Assembly: GCA_029260735.1 (NCBI GenBank)
Contig: JAJDCR010000030.1
Span: 1-61,894 of the forward strand
From: Planctomycetota bacterium
GTDB taxonomy: Bacteria > Planctomycetota > Uabimicrobiia > Uabimicrobiales > Uabimicrobiaceae
DNA length: 61,894 nt
Direction: 5' to 3'
The notes beneath the pieces are model-generated. The model did not search any database. It was not told the DNA's origin and was given only the letters and a program-made list of their open reading frames with translations. Made by a program: the position numbers and the translations under genes. Below, piece by piece: positions 1 to 7,557 of the stretch; the first letter of the stretch is position 1, and every line of letters begins with the position of its first letter.

Positions 1-31
1 CCAAACCCCACCAGTCTCGCTTTAGTTTGAC

Positions 32-1708
32 TTATCTTTTTCTTAAAGGAAAAGCCTTTTGCAAAACATCATTGCTTCGTTCTTGAAGAAGCATATCGAG
101 ATCTAATTCGGAAGAAATCTCTTGATTTTCTATAAGCGAAATAACAACTGTGTCTTTGTTATGCTCTTCCCAAATCAATTTATAGAGACCTGGGGTAGCT
201 CCTCGGAGAAAAAACTTTCCTTCCTTAACCAAGGCTTGAAAATGTTTATTTTTTTCGTCTAGAGAAACCAAAGCAACTCTTTTAGTATTAGAAGAGGCGA
301 TTCCTTGAATTCCTTCTTCTTCTAATTCAAAAAGATTTTCTAAAGACTTAGTTTCACCTTCTTTCAAAGAAAAATTTCCTCGGTAAGTTTTTTCTCCGAC
401 TTGAGCAGAAAATTGATATTTTCCCTCTGGTAAACTAGAGAAAACAACTTCTTCTCCAGGAAGGACTTTTTTCTCGCAGTAGACTCCACCACTCATTAAG
501 CGAATTTCAATAGACTCTTGCTCTGAAGAAGGGCAAAGATATTGGCAATTACCACTTCCAAAAGGCAATAAAACGTGAACCGAAGTATTTGAATCCAAAG
601 AAACAACTTTTGTAAATTTCCGATCGGCAAAGTTGACTTGTAAAAGGAGTCGTCCGCTAGGTACCTGAGCAAAACCTATTTTTGCATGATTATTGATAAG
701 GGAAAAACTTTCTTGCCAAACTTGGCCCTTACTATCATGTAAACTCAAGTTTCCCTCTGGCAAAGAAGTCGAAGAAGATACAAAATCTTTTGGTAGTTCT
801 AAAGAGATTTGAGGCGAACAAAAAACATTTGATGAGAAGGTGCGGTTTTCAGCCCCCAAAACAAGAGTTGCATCCACTGCATAATGATCGGACAAAAACT
901 CTGTTTTTCCAGGAAGAGGATGCATCATGGCAAACTTATTTACGGCACTATTTTTAATCCGAGCTTTCTTTTGATGATCGTGCATAAATACATAATCTAT
1001 CCGTTTTTTGCCGCTACCTCCCGTGAGGGGATTCTCTTCTCCATTGGAAGTGTAACCAGGGGCTTTTGTGAAGGCTCGAAAAACATCCATCGGTTGTTTA
1101 AAGGCTTTCATCATATCAAAGTATTCATCCCCTTCATCTGCACGAACATTAAAGTCCCCTAGCATAACCAGTGGATGATTTCCTTGTTTTTGCTCTAAAA
1201 ACTCTTGCATTTGTTGGAATTGTTTAGCTCGAATGGGACGATAATCTCCCCCTGCTTGGGCATGAGTCACAGCCACTTCGACCATTTCTTCGTTCGGTAG
1301 TTTAATTCGAGCCCAGATAACACCTTTATCAGCAAAGTAGTCCCAATTATCAGCGTCTCGATAAATAGTAGTTGCTGATTCAACAATGGGATAGCGACTA
1401 AAGAGCATAATGCCACCATTGGTGAAGTTGTTTTTGTGAGGTGGTTGGATGCAGTACGGATGAGTAGAGGAAAAAAGATCTACCCATTTGGCTCTTCTGG
1501 CATCGTCAAAAACTTCGCTTAATCCAATAACATCGTATGGTCGAACAGCTTCTGGTAGTTCGGCAAATCTTTCTGGCTTATAGTCCCACCATCCAACTGG
1601 ATCAGGACGTAAATATACATTGTACGCTAAAAACTTGACTTCTTCAGTAACAAGAAGGGGCGTAGTGCAGAATAAAACTATAAAAAAATATAAGAAAATA
1701 CGATTCAT
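32..1708 (-). CDS. Secreted endonuclease/exonuclease/phosphatase-fold hydrolase (sphingomyelinase C-like)
   Basis: 558 aa. Residues 1-20 form a signal peptide, so the product is exported. The metal-dependent EEP fold fills about residues 25-283: Asn30, a Glu in GLSEVFDD (Glu65), His149 in VTHAQAG, GDFN at 184-187 and the terminal SDH at 273-275. These are the metal and catalytic positions of DNase I and bacterial neutral sphingomyelinases. The spacing and the FSRYPI motif resemble sphingomyelinase C and phosphatase relatives more than exonuclease III. The last 270 residues are not recognised and look like beta-rich accessory domains. It stands alone, divergent from the sugar gene at 2014. The substrate (phospholipid, nucleic acid or phosphate ester) cannot be decided from sequence. 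Confidence 0.8.
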   Translation of the reverse strand: MNRIFLYFFIVLFCTTPLLVTEEVKFLAYNVYLRPDPVGWWDYKPERFAELPEAVRPYDVIGLSEVFDDARRAKWVDLFSSTHPYCIQPPHKNNFTNGGIMLFSRYPIVESATTIYRDADNWDYFADKGVIWARIKLPNEEMVEVAVTHAQAGGDYRPIRAKQFQQMQEFLEQKQGNHPLVMLGDFNVRADEGDEYFDMMKAFKQPMDVFRAFTKAPGYTSNGEENPLTGGSGKKRIDYVFMHDHQKKARIKNSAVNKFAMMHPLPGKTEFLSDHYAVDATLVLGAENRTFSSNVFCSPQISLELPKDFVSSSTSLPEGNLSLHDSKGQVWQESFSLINNHAKIGFAQVPSGRLLLQVNFADRKFTKVVSLDSNTSVHVLLPFGSGNCQYLCPSSEQESIEIRLMSGGVYCEKKVLPGEEVVFSSLPEGKYQFSAQVGEKTYRGNFSLKEGETKSLENLFELEEEGIQGIASSNTKRVALVSLDEKNKHFQALVKEGKFFLRGATPGLYKLIWEEHNKDTVVISLIENQEISSELDLDMLLQERSNDVLQKAFPLRKR

Positions 1709-2013
1709 AAACTCTTCCTCCCAAAAGAGATTTTGTTTTTATAAAAGAATTCTAACAAACTATTTTCATCTTATCATTTATCATTGGGAGCATCAAGATT
1801 TTTTGTTCTCTTGCTCAGGGAAAATTTACCAATGAGCATCTTATGGTAATATTTTTATTGAAAGGGTCTAATTGTTCCAGTAGAATTGGCTGTAAATCAT
1901 ACTACACTTGTTTTCTTGAGATATAATTGAGGATGAACCAGTCCTAATTATTAAATATTTTATGCAACTATAAAGTAACATTGCTACCGACTTTATTTTT
2001 TTAAGAGTAAAAA
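1709..2013. other. Divergent intergenic region
   Basis: About 305 bases between two divergent genes. It must hold both promoters, but I see no convincing -35/-10 pair with consensus spacing, no tRNA-like fold and no repeat shared with other parts of the window. Confidence 0.4.
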
Positions 2014-3612
2014 ATGGAAAATCATTCTTTTCAATTAGCCATTGTTGGTTGTGGACGCTGGGGAATTAATCATATCCGAACTGCTTATCGTATTTTTGGG
2101 AAAAATTTAAAATATGTTTGTGATGTGAACCAAGAAAGTGCAAAACGAGTAGAAGATATATCGCCAGAAATTTGTTTTGTAACCTCTTTTGAAACTATAT
2201 TAAATTGCCCTGAAGTCAACGCCGTTATCATTGCAACTCCAGCCGAAACTCATTATCAGCTAGCTAAGAGATGCTTGGAAGCAAATAAAAATATTCTTAT
2301 TGAAAAACCGATAACCCTTTTTTCTTATCAAGGACGAGAGCTTGCTCAATTAGCCAAAAAAAAAGACCTTACTCTCATGGTAGGACACCTCCTTCTTTAC
2401 CATCCTGGTATTCGTAAGATAAAAGAAATTATCAACAATGGGGAGCTGGGAAAACTACAGTACATCTACAGTAATCGACTTAATCTAGGTTCCATCCGTA
2501 AAGAAGAGAATATTCTTTGGTCTTTTGCCCCTCATGATATTTCTTTATTGCAGTATTTTATTGAAGATGACCCTCTCGAAGTCGATGCTAAAGGAGGGGT
2601 TTTTGTTCAACCTGGAATTCATGATGTAACTTTAACAATGTTACGTTATCCTCGCAACATTTGTGCTCACATCCATGTTTCTTGGCTTCATCCTTTTAAA
2701 GAGCATCGTCTTGTGATCATTGGGGATAAGAGCATGGTCGTTTTTGAAGACAGTAGAAAAGAGAATAAACTTTTATTATATGCCAAAGGATTTGACTGGA
2801 TTAACGGAGAGCCTCACAAAAGAGATGGAGATTACCAGGTAATCTCTTACTCTATGGATGAGCCATTAAAACTTGAGCAAGAACACTTTGCCGACTGTGT
2901 CATCAATAAAAAAACTCCGCTGAGTGATGGAAACAATGGTATTAAGGTTCTTGAAATTCTGGAACAAGCTCAAGCTCGTTTGGAAAATAGAAAGGTACAA
3001 AAAAACTTAGAAGAAGAGCCAAAAAATTACTTTGCTCACAAAAGTGCTTATGTTGATGAAGGATGTTCGATTGGAGATGGAACTAAGATATGGCATTTTA
3101 GCCATGTTCAAAGAAATGTTTACATCGGAGAAAAATGTTCCTTAGGCCAAAATGTCAATGTGGGTAATAACGTTCGTATTGGAAACTCAGTTAAAATTCA
3201 AAATAACGTTTCTATTTACGAAGGGGTAGAGCTAGAAGACTATGTATTCTGTGGTCCCTCCATGGTATTCACAAACATTCTTAAGCCTCGCTGCGAATTC
3301 CCTCAAAGAGGAAGCGAATTTTATCAAAAGACTCTGGTTAAGTTATCGGCTTCAATAGGAGCAAATGCTACTATTGTCTGTGGAATTACGGTAGGACGCT
3401 ATGCCTTCATTGGAGCAGGAACTGTTGTCACAAAAGATGTTCCTGATTACGCTTTGATCTTAGGAAATCCTGGCCGTTTGGTTGGCTGGATGTGCCGTTG
3501 TGGAGAACGTTTACCCACTTTCCATGAGAACAAAAGCACTTGTTCTAAATGTCAAAGAAGCTATTGCCAGGAAAATGAAAAGAAAATTTCCCCTCAAGAG
3601 GGCGTGTCCTAA
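2014..3612 (+). CDS. Fused Gfo/Idh/MocA sugar dehydrogenase and left-handed beta-helix acetyltransferase (WlbA-WlbB type)
   Basis: 532 aa. Residues 1-330 are a Gfo/Idh/MocA NAD-dependent oxidoreductase: Rossmann GCGRWG at 12-17 and the EKP motif at 97-99. Residues from about 335 carry hexapeptide repeats (IGDGTKI, IGEKCSL, VGNNVRI, IGNSVKI), ending in the GNPGRLVGW turn typical of WbpD/WlbB N-acetyltransferases. A small zinc-ribbon-like tail follows, with Cys494, Cys496, Cys510 and Cys513. In the UDP-2,3-diacetamido-glucuronic acid pathway the 3-dehydrogenase (WbpB/WlbA) and acetyltransferase (WbpD/WlbB) are usually separate proteins; here one chain could do both. The missing step between them, a PLP aminotransferase, is not in the window. 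The stop codon lies inside an inverted-repeat element that fills the next intergenic space. Confidence 0.88.
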   Translation: MENHSFQLAIVGCGRWGINHIRTAYRIFGKNLKYVCDVNQESAKRVEDISPEICFVTSFETILNCPEVNAVIIATPAETHYQLAKRCLEANKNILIEKPITLFSYQGRELAQLAKKKDLTLMVGHLLLYHPGIRKIKEIINNGELGKLQYIYSNRLNLGSIRKEENILWSFAPHDISLLQYFIEDDPLEVDAKGGVFVQPGIHDVTLTMLRYPRNICAHIHVSWLHPFKEHRLVIIGDKSMVVFEDSRKENKLLLYAKGFDWINGEPHKRDGDYQVISYSMDEPLKLEQEHFADCVINKKTPLSDGNNGIKVLEILEQAQARLENRKVQKNLEEEPKNYFAHKSAYVDEGCSIGDGTKIWHFSHVQRNVYIGEKCSLGQNVNVGNNVRIGNSVKIQNNVSIYEGVELEDYVFCGPSMVFTNILKPRCEFPQRGSEFYQKTLVKLSASIGANATIVCGITVGRYAFIGAGTVVTKDVPDYALILGNPGRLVGWMCRCGERLPTFHENKSTCSKCQRSYCQENEKKISPQEGVS

Positions 3613-3986
3613 TTCCGCTTATTTTTTGTATTTTTTTAGCAATAGTAAATAAACTACCTTGAACAAAGTATTGCTAAATCGCAGGATGTGCTGAATGAGA
3701 ACACGCCCTTACGGTTAAAAATTTAAAACAAAAACTAAATAAAGACACGCTTGTTTCTCAAGTTTCTCAGAAATATTTTTATTTTTTTGACAAAATACTT
3801 TGTTTTTGTTTCATAACTATAATAGGAAGTTCGGGTAAAATAGGGCATGTCCTTTTTGGATTTCACCCGCAAGGGTGCGTTCTCATTCAGCCCTTCACGT
3901 TATATAACTACTATTAGAATAAAGAGCTATACCTTGAATTCCTCCAAAGCGTTGTAAAAAAGCTGAATGAGGACACACCCTCTTCT
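3597..3986. repeat. Palindromic repeat block (MITE-like), two nested copies
   Basis: A core beginning GCTGAATGAGAACACGCCCT is seen at 3690-3714 (+), again at 3867-3891 on the minus strand (22 of 25 bases the same) and in shorter form at 3962-3981 (+). Complementary GGGCGTGTCCT-like ends lie at 3600-3610 and 3843-3853. This gives two inverted-repeat units, about 3597-3712 and 3841-3980, each enclosing a related ACCTTGAA segment. The first unit also has an inner 9-bp stem (TTAGCAATA with TATTGCTAA). The block runs from the stop codon of the upstream gene to just before the ribosome binding site of the next, and no ORF lies inside it. Confidence 0.65.
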
Positions 3987-3999
3987 TAAGGAAAAAAAA

Positions 4000-4830
4000 A
4001 TGAAAATGTATCTTTCGATAGTGCTAATGTTCTCTTTGCTACTCAGTAGTTCATGGGCAGCAAACCAAAACTGGCTCACAAATTTTGATGATGCTTTAAA
4101 AATGGCGAAAAAGGAAAAAAAACCTATTTTAGCCGATTTTACGGGCTCTGATTGGTGTGGATGGTGTATAAAGCTTCATAAAGAAGTTTTTTCAAAGCAA
4201 GAGTTTACAAAATATGCGGCTAAAAATCTAGTTCTTTTAGAATTGGATTATCCCATGAATAAGCCCCAGAATAAAGCTCTGAAAGCTCAGAACAAAAAAT
4301 TAGCAGAACGTTATAAAATACAAGGATACCCTACTGTTCTTCTCTTAGACGCCAATGGAGATGTTCTTTCCCAAACGGGCTACCAAAAGGGAGGAGCGGT
4401 GAAGTATGTTAAGCATCTAGAGTCATTGTTGTCAAAATCTAGTAGCTCTGCGAGTCTTTGGTTAACGGATTTTGAGAAAGCAAAGTCTATAGCTCAGGCA
4501 GAAGGTAAAGTTATTTTAGCAGACTTTTCGGGATCAGACTGGTGTCACTGGTGCATTATACTAAAGAAAGAAGTCTTTTCTAAAGATACCTTTAAGCAAT
4601 ATGCTAAAAAGAAATTTGTTCTTCTCGAAGTTGATTTCCCGAGCAAGCCTCTCTCTAAAAAACTAACCCAACAAAATAACGCCTTAGCGAAACAATACAA
4701 GATAGAAGGTTATCCTACGGTACTGCTTCTTGATTCTAAAGGAAGAGTTTTGGGAAAAACGGGCTACCAAAGAGGAGGAGCAGAGAAGTACATTAAGCAT
4801 TTAGATTCTCTGTTGGCCAAGAGGAGATAG
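4000..4830 (+). CDS. Exported protein with two tandem thioredoxin-like domains
   Basis: 276 aa from the ATG at 4000, chosen because AAGGA lies 8-12 bases upstream; a longer frame from 3967 would read through repeat DNA and spoil the signal peptide. Residues 1-20 are a signal peptide ending in SSSWA. Each domain has a GSDWCxWC active site (Cys53-Gly-Trp-Cys56 and Cys182-His-Trp-Cys185) and a later GYPTVLLLD strand carrying the cis-proline. The two halves are close copies, so they arose by internal duplication. This thioredoxin_7-like form is common in Planctomycetota and Verrucomicrobiota. A role as an envelope thiol reductase or disulfide isomerase is likely; the differing middle residues (GW, HW) suggest different redox potentials. 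Confidence 0.88.
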   Translation: MKMYLSIVLMFSLLLSSSWAANQNWLTNFDDALKMAKKEKKPILADFTGSDWCGWCIKLHKEVFSKQEFTKYAAKNLVLLELDYPMNKPQNKALKAQNKKLAERYKIQGYPTVLLLDANGDVLSQTGYQKGGAVKYVKHLESLLSKSSSSASLWLTDFEKAKSIAQAEGKVILADFSGSDWCHWCIILKKEVFSKDTFKQYAKKKFVLLEVDFPSKPLSKKLTQQNNALAKQYKIEGYPTVLLLDSKGRVLGKTGYQRGGAEKYIKHLDSLLAKRR

Positions 4831-4890
4831 TAAAATTATTTACTTATGTCATTTTCGCTTTGCGGAAATGACATAAGTAAATAATTTTAC
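4830..4890. terminator. Long perfect hairpin between convergent genes (bidirectional terminator)
   Basis: A perfect stem of about 25 bp (left arm 4830-4855, right arm 4865-4890) closes over a short CGCTTTGCG loop. Its A/T-rich outer arm gives a U tract in both directions. The stop codons of both convergent genes lie in or at the edge of the stem. Confidence 0.8.
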
Positions 4891-5552
4891 CCTTTTTTCA
4901 GGCGAGCAAGAACACTGCTTCCTTGACCACGTCCCAGGGCTTCATCCACTTCATTTTTCAAACCTCCGCCGCTGTCCTCTACTGACATCTCATTCATTGC
5001 GGTTGCTTTGTCCAAACGAGACTGTAAACGCTTTTCTCTATTTTTAAAGCGGCTTAAAGCGCTAGTAGTATTCCCTACTCGAACAGAGGATATCTTTTCG
5101 GAAGCTCGGGTCACAGAATCCATAGTTTGCATCATCCGCAATGATGATTCCGCTTGACCAACAGCGGCTTTTAGCTCGTTGCGCTTTTTCTCCAATGTTT
5201 TAAGCATGTTCTCTTGCTGAGCGATGGACGACTCATAGACTTGACTTTCTTGCTCTAAAGTTTCAATCTGAGCACATAACTGCACAGCTAAACTCTCTTT
5301 ATTTTTATCGAGTAAAGCCCGTGCGTCGGATTCCAAATTTTCGGTTTGGCGTTTTTTCTCCAGCAAATCTCTTTTTAAACCTGCAATAGAAGCTTTTACT
5401 TCTCCCACATTATTGGATACTTGAGTAAAATCTTTACGCATACCATCTAAGTCTTGTTCTGCGAAGGCAACTTCGTTTTCTTTTTCAATAGCCTCTGCCA
5501 TCTTAGCATCTTTCGCTTTGAACCACCGCATTACACTTTGCAATACTTTCAT
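4887..5552 (-). CDS. PspA/IM30 family membrane-stress protein
   Basis: 221 aa, nearly all predicted alpha-helical coiled coil, starting MKVLQSVMRWFKAKDAK as in PspA/IM30/YjfJ proteins. The length matches the family (about 220-230). Members bind stressed inner membrane as ESCRT-III-like oligomers and preserve the proton gradient. The start has a clear AGAAGGA site. It lies 27 bases after a DUF2170 (YjfI-like) gene, the same pair as E. coli yjfI-yjfJ, which favours the YjfJ branch over classical PspA. No pspF- or pspBC-like gene is nearby. Confidence 0.87.
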   Translation of the reverse strand: MKVLQSVMRWFKAKDAKMAEAIEKENEVAFAEQDLDGMRKDFTQVSNNVGEVKASIAGLKRDLLEKKRQTENLESDARALLDKNKESLAVQLCAQIETLEQESQVYESSIAQQENMLKTLEKKRNELKAAVGQAESSLRMMQTMDSVTRASEKISSVRVGNTTSALSRFKNREKRLQSRLDKATAMNEMSVEDSGGGLKNEVDEALGRGQGSSVLARLKKG

Positions 5553-5579
5553 AGATTTTCCTTCTTATTGTGATGGATA

Positions 5580-6113
5580 TTAAACCAGTTTGAGAGTTTC
5601 AGCATGTCGAATAATAGCCGTAAACATTGCCGAGAGAGCATCTTCTACTTCATTGGCATCTAAGTTTTCTGAGGCAAGGTTTTCTCGTAAAAACACTTTA
5701 CCTTGATAAATAGAAAAGGCTCCGTGAAGAAATTTGTTATTTAGTTCTAACAGTTGGAAAGCCCAGTTAGCAACGTTTTCTTCCAAATGTTTCACTTCGC
5801 AAATTTCCGCTAAGAAACATATAACTTCTTCTTCTGCATCCACAATAATTTCTAAATTTAACTCTGGTTCTATTACAACAAAGAGATCTTCTCTCTCTAC
5901 CATATAACCAATATCTTCGATATTTTCTAAAATGGAAAGAACTTTTAACCCGTTGGCGATTTCTTTAGCCGAAGGTAGGTATTCATCACTAAGGGATTTC
6001 TCAGGGCTTTTCCTGATCTTGCTAGAGGTCTTCTTCTCTGTTCCCGAAGTTACTTTGGCTTTACTAACTTTTGTTTTTTTTGACGATTTGGCTTTACTTA
6101 CTACTTTTGCCAT
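5580..6113 (-). CDS. DUF2170 family protein (YjfI-like)
   Basis: 177 aa. Residues 1-40 are a Lys/Ser/Thr-rich basic tail with no membrane segment. The rest (from about DEYLPSAKEI) is an alpha/beta domain that fits DUF2170, including the ENVANWAFQLLELNNKFLHGAFSIY core. The function of DUF2170 is unknown, but it recurs directly upstream of PspA-like genes. The site AAAGGA precedes the ATG. The basic tail is an extension relative to E. coli YjfI and could bind nucleic acid or anionic lipid (inference). Confidence 0.7.
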   Translation of the reverse strand: MAKVVSKAKSSKKTKVSKAKVTSGTEKKTSSKIRKSPEKSLSDEYLPSAKEIANGLKVLSILENIEDIGYMVEREDLFVVIEPELNLEIIVDAEEEVICFLAEICEVKHLEENVANWAFQLLELNNKFLHGAFSIYQGKVFLRENLASENLDANEVEDALSAMFTAIIRHAETLKLV

Positions 6114-6161
6114 AAAATTCCTTTCTAAAAAACTTAGATATTAGGGCGTATTAAACTCTTT

Positions 6162-7334
6162 TCAACAAGAAATATCATGCTTAATTTTACTAAAAATAAG
6201 GGTTTTTCCTTGGGTTTTCACTTTACGAAAGCCCAAGAGATGAAAAATTTCCACCGCAAACCAACGAGCAATATCCGTGTTAACGACCAAAGTATTTTCC
6301 ATTTTAGGGTACTTGTAAATTCCTGGTAACCAAGGTAATATTCGCTCAATTTTAAATAGACGTATGCAAGCTGCTATTCTCATCCAAAAGCTTTTCACTT
6401 CACGAGCCAAGAAAAATCCATCATCTCCAGCTCCTTGGTAAAGAGGCAGAAGAACCCTTCCTTGCTGGATGGCTCGGATAGGACCATTGCGGTCATTGGC
6501 TAAAAGCTCATTGCGCATAACGCTCTGAAAATTCAAATACCCTGGTTTCATGAAAAATTCATCTCCATTGTTAATTTCGTGCCTGTAGCGAATTTCTAAG
6601 AATGAGGGGAGGCGTTGCCCCAGAGCTTTCATTCTTTTTTCGGCAACTTTTAGAAATGGATAGTTCGCGTGGAGAGGTAATCCTCCTGCGTAAAGCATCG
6701 TTATCCAAAGAATAGCAACATGGTTTTCCACAGAGTTTTGGAGGTCATGCTGCCCTCCTTCAAATCCAATTCCTGTGTACCCCATTTCGTTAACATAGTT
6801 TAAAAAAGTTCCTTCTAGTTGCTCTAGAATACCTAAGATTACAGGAACTTTGTAACGAGAAGCGAGGGAGCGACTATATAGAGAATCTTCAATTATAGAA
6901 AAAGGAGGTCCATCAGCAGAAGTGGTATGAAGATCTAAAAAAAGAAAAGGACCTTCTTTTTCCTCTAGAATCGACTCAACAATTTCTAAAATTTCTAGCT
7001 GATCTTTATGCTCGGCACATTCATCAAGGGCTTCAGGGTGCTCTCTAATCCAAGAAATAATTTGAGAAGTCCAAAGTCGGTTTAAATCATTGTCAATAAA
7101 ACGTTGTTTTCGTTGTAAAGCTTCTAAATTGCCACATAAGGCAATAAATTCTCCTCGCAAAGGAATTTTATTCTCTTCTAAAACTTGCAAAACGTTTTGA
7201 AGAGCCTTTACTCCTGTGGGCTCATTACCATGCATTCCGCCAATAGCGATAATGGTTGGCCCTTCAGTACCATTGCCATATCTTCCGATGATGCGCTGAG
7301 TACTTTTGTTAATATCAATGTAGTTTTGTCCCAT
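6162..7334 (-). CDS. Succinylglutamate desuccinylase/aspartoacylase family zinc hydrolase (M14-like)
   Basis: 390 aa, cytoplasmic, no signal peptide. The zinc ligands are visible as GGMHGNEPTG (His35, Glu38) and FLDLHTT (His136), with the catalytic glutamate in GFEGGQHD (Glu192). This is the AstE/aspartoacylase signature of N-acyl amino acid hydrolysis. The last 130 residues are an all-beta region plus an unrecognised tail. No arginine-catabolism (ast) genes are nearby, so the natural substrate is open. It lies 48 bases upstream of the DUF2170 gene and may be co-transcribed with it. Confidence 0.85.
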   Translation of the reverse strand: MGQNYIDINKSTQRIIGRYGNGTEGPTIIAIGGMHGNEPTGVKALQNVLQVLEENKIPLRGEFIALCGNLEALQRKQRFIDNDLNRLWTSQIISWIREHPEALDECAEHKDQLEILEIVESILEEKEGPFLFLDLHTTSADGPPFSIIEDSLYSRSLASRYKVPVILGILEQLEGTFLNYVNEMGYTGIGFEGGQHDLQNSVENHVAILWITMLYAGGLPLHANYPFLKVAEKRMKALGQRLPSFLEIRYRHEINNGDEFFMKPGYLNFQSVMRNELLANDRNGPIRAIQQGRVLLPLYQGAGDDGFFLAREVKSFWMRIAACIRLFKIERILPWLPGIYKYPKMENTLVVNTDIARWFAVEIFHLLGFRKVKTQGKTLIFSKIKHDISC

Positions 7335-7518
7335 ATGTAAGTGTCTTTCTGTTTTCTTACGGAGATAATTTACGATTTTTTAATTTTTGGTGAGTTAAAA
7401 GTGGGTTACCCACAAAAGAAGTGGAGAACCATCAAAGACTCGTATCTTTTTGTCTTTTTTTACTGGGCGTGTTAGGAACGTGTTTGTGACTTCTTGAGGC
7501 TATTCTTTAGGCTTTTGC

Positions 7519-7546
7519 ATAGGGACAAGAGGCCTCCTGTCCCTAT
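7519..7546. terminator. Hairpin downstream of the glutamate-cysteine ligase gene
   Basis: ATAGGGACA and TGTCCCTAT pair around a GAGGCCTC palindrome, just past the stop of the minus-strand gene. The T-rich tail is on the plus-strand side, so its action as a terminator for the minus-strand gene is uncertain. Confidence 0.4.
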
Positions 7547-7557
7547 TTTTCTTTTGC

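Noticed and set aside
884..1162. Open frame on the plus strand inside the EEP hydrolase gene
   Set aside because: Shadow of the minus-strand gene; no ribosome binding site and no protein family resemblance.
3787..3823. TTGACA and TATAAT before the thioredoxin gene
   Set aside because: The spacing is 25 bases, too long for a sigma70 promoter; either box could belong to another unseen pair.
3967..3999. Upstream ATG for the thioredoxin gene
   Set aside because: It lies in repeat DNA and would move the signal peptide inward; ATG 4000 has the site.
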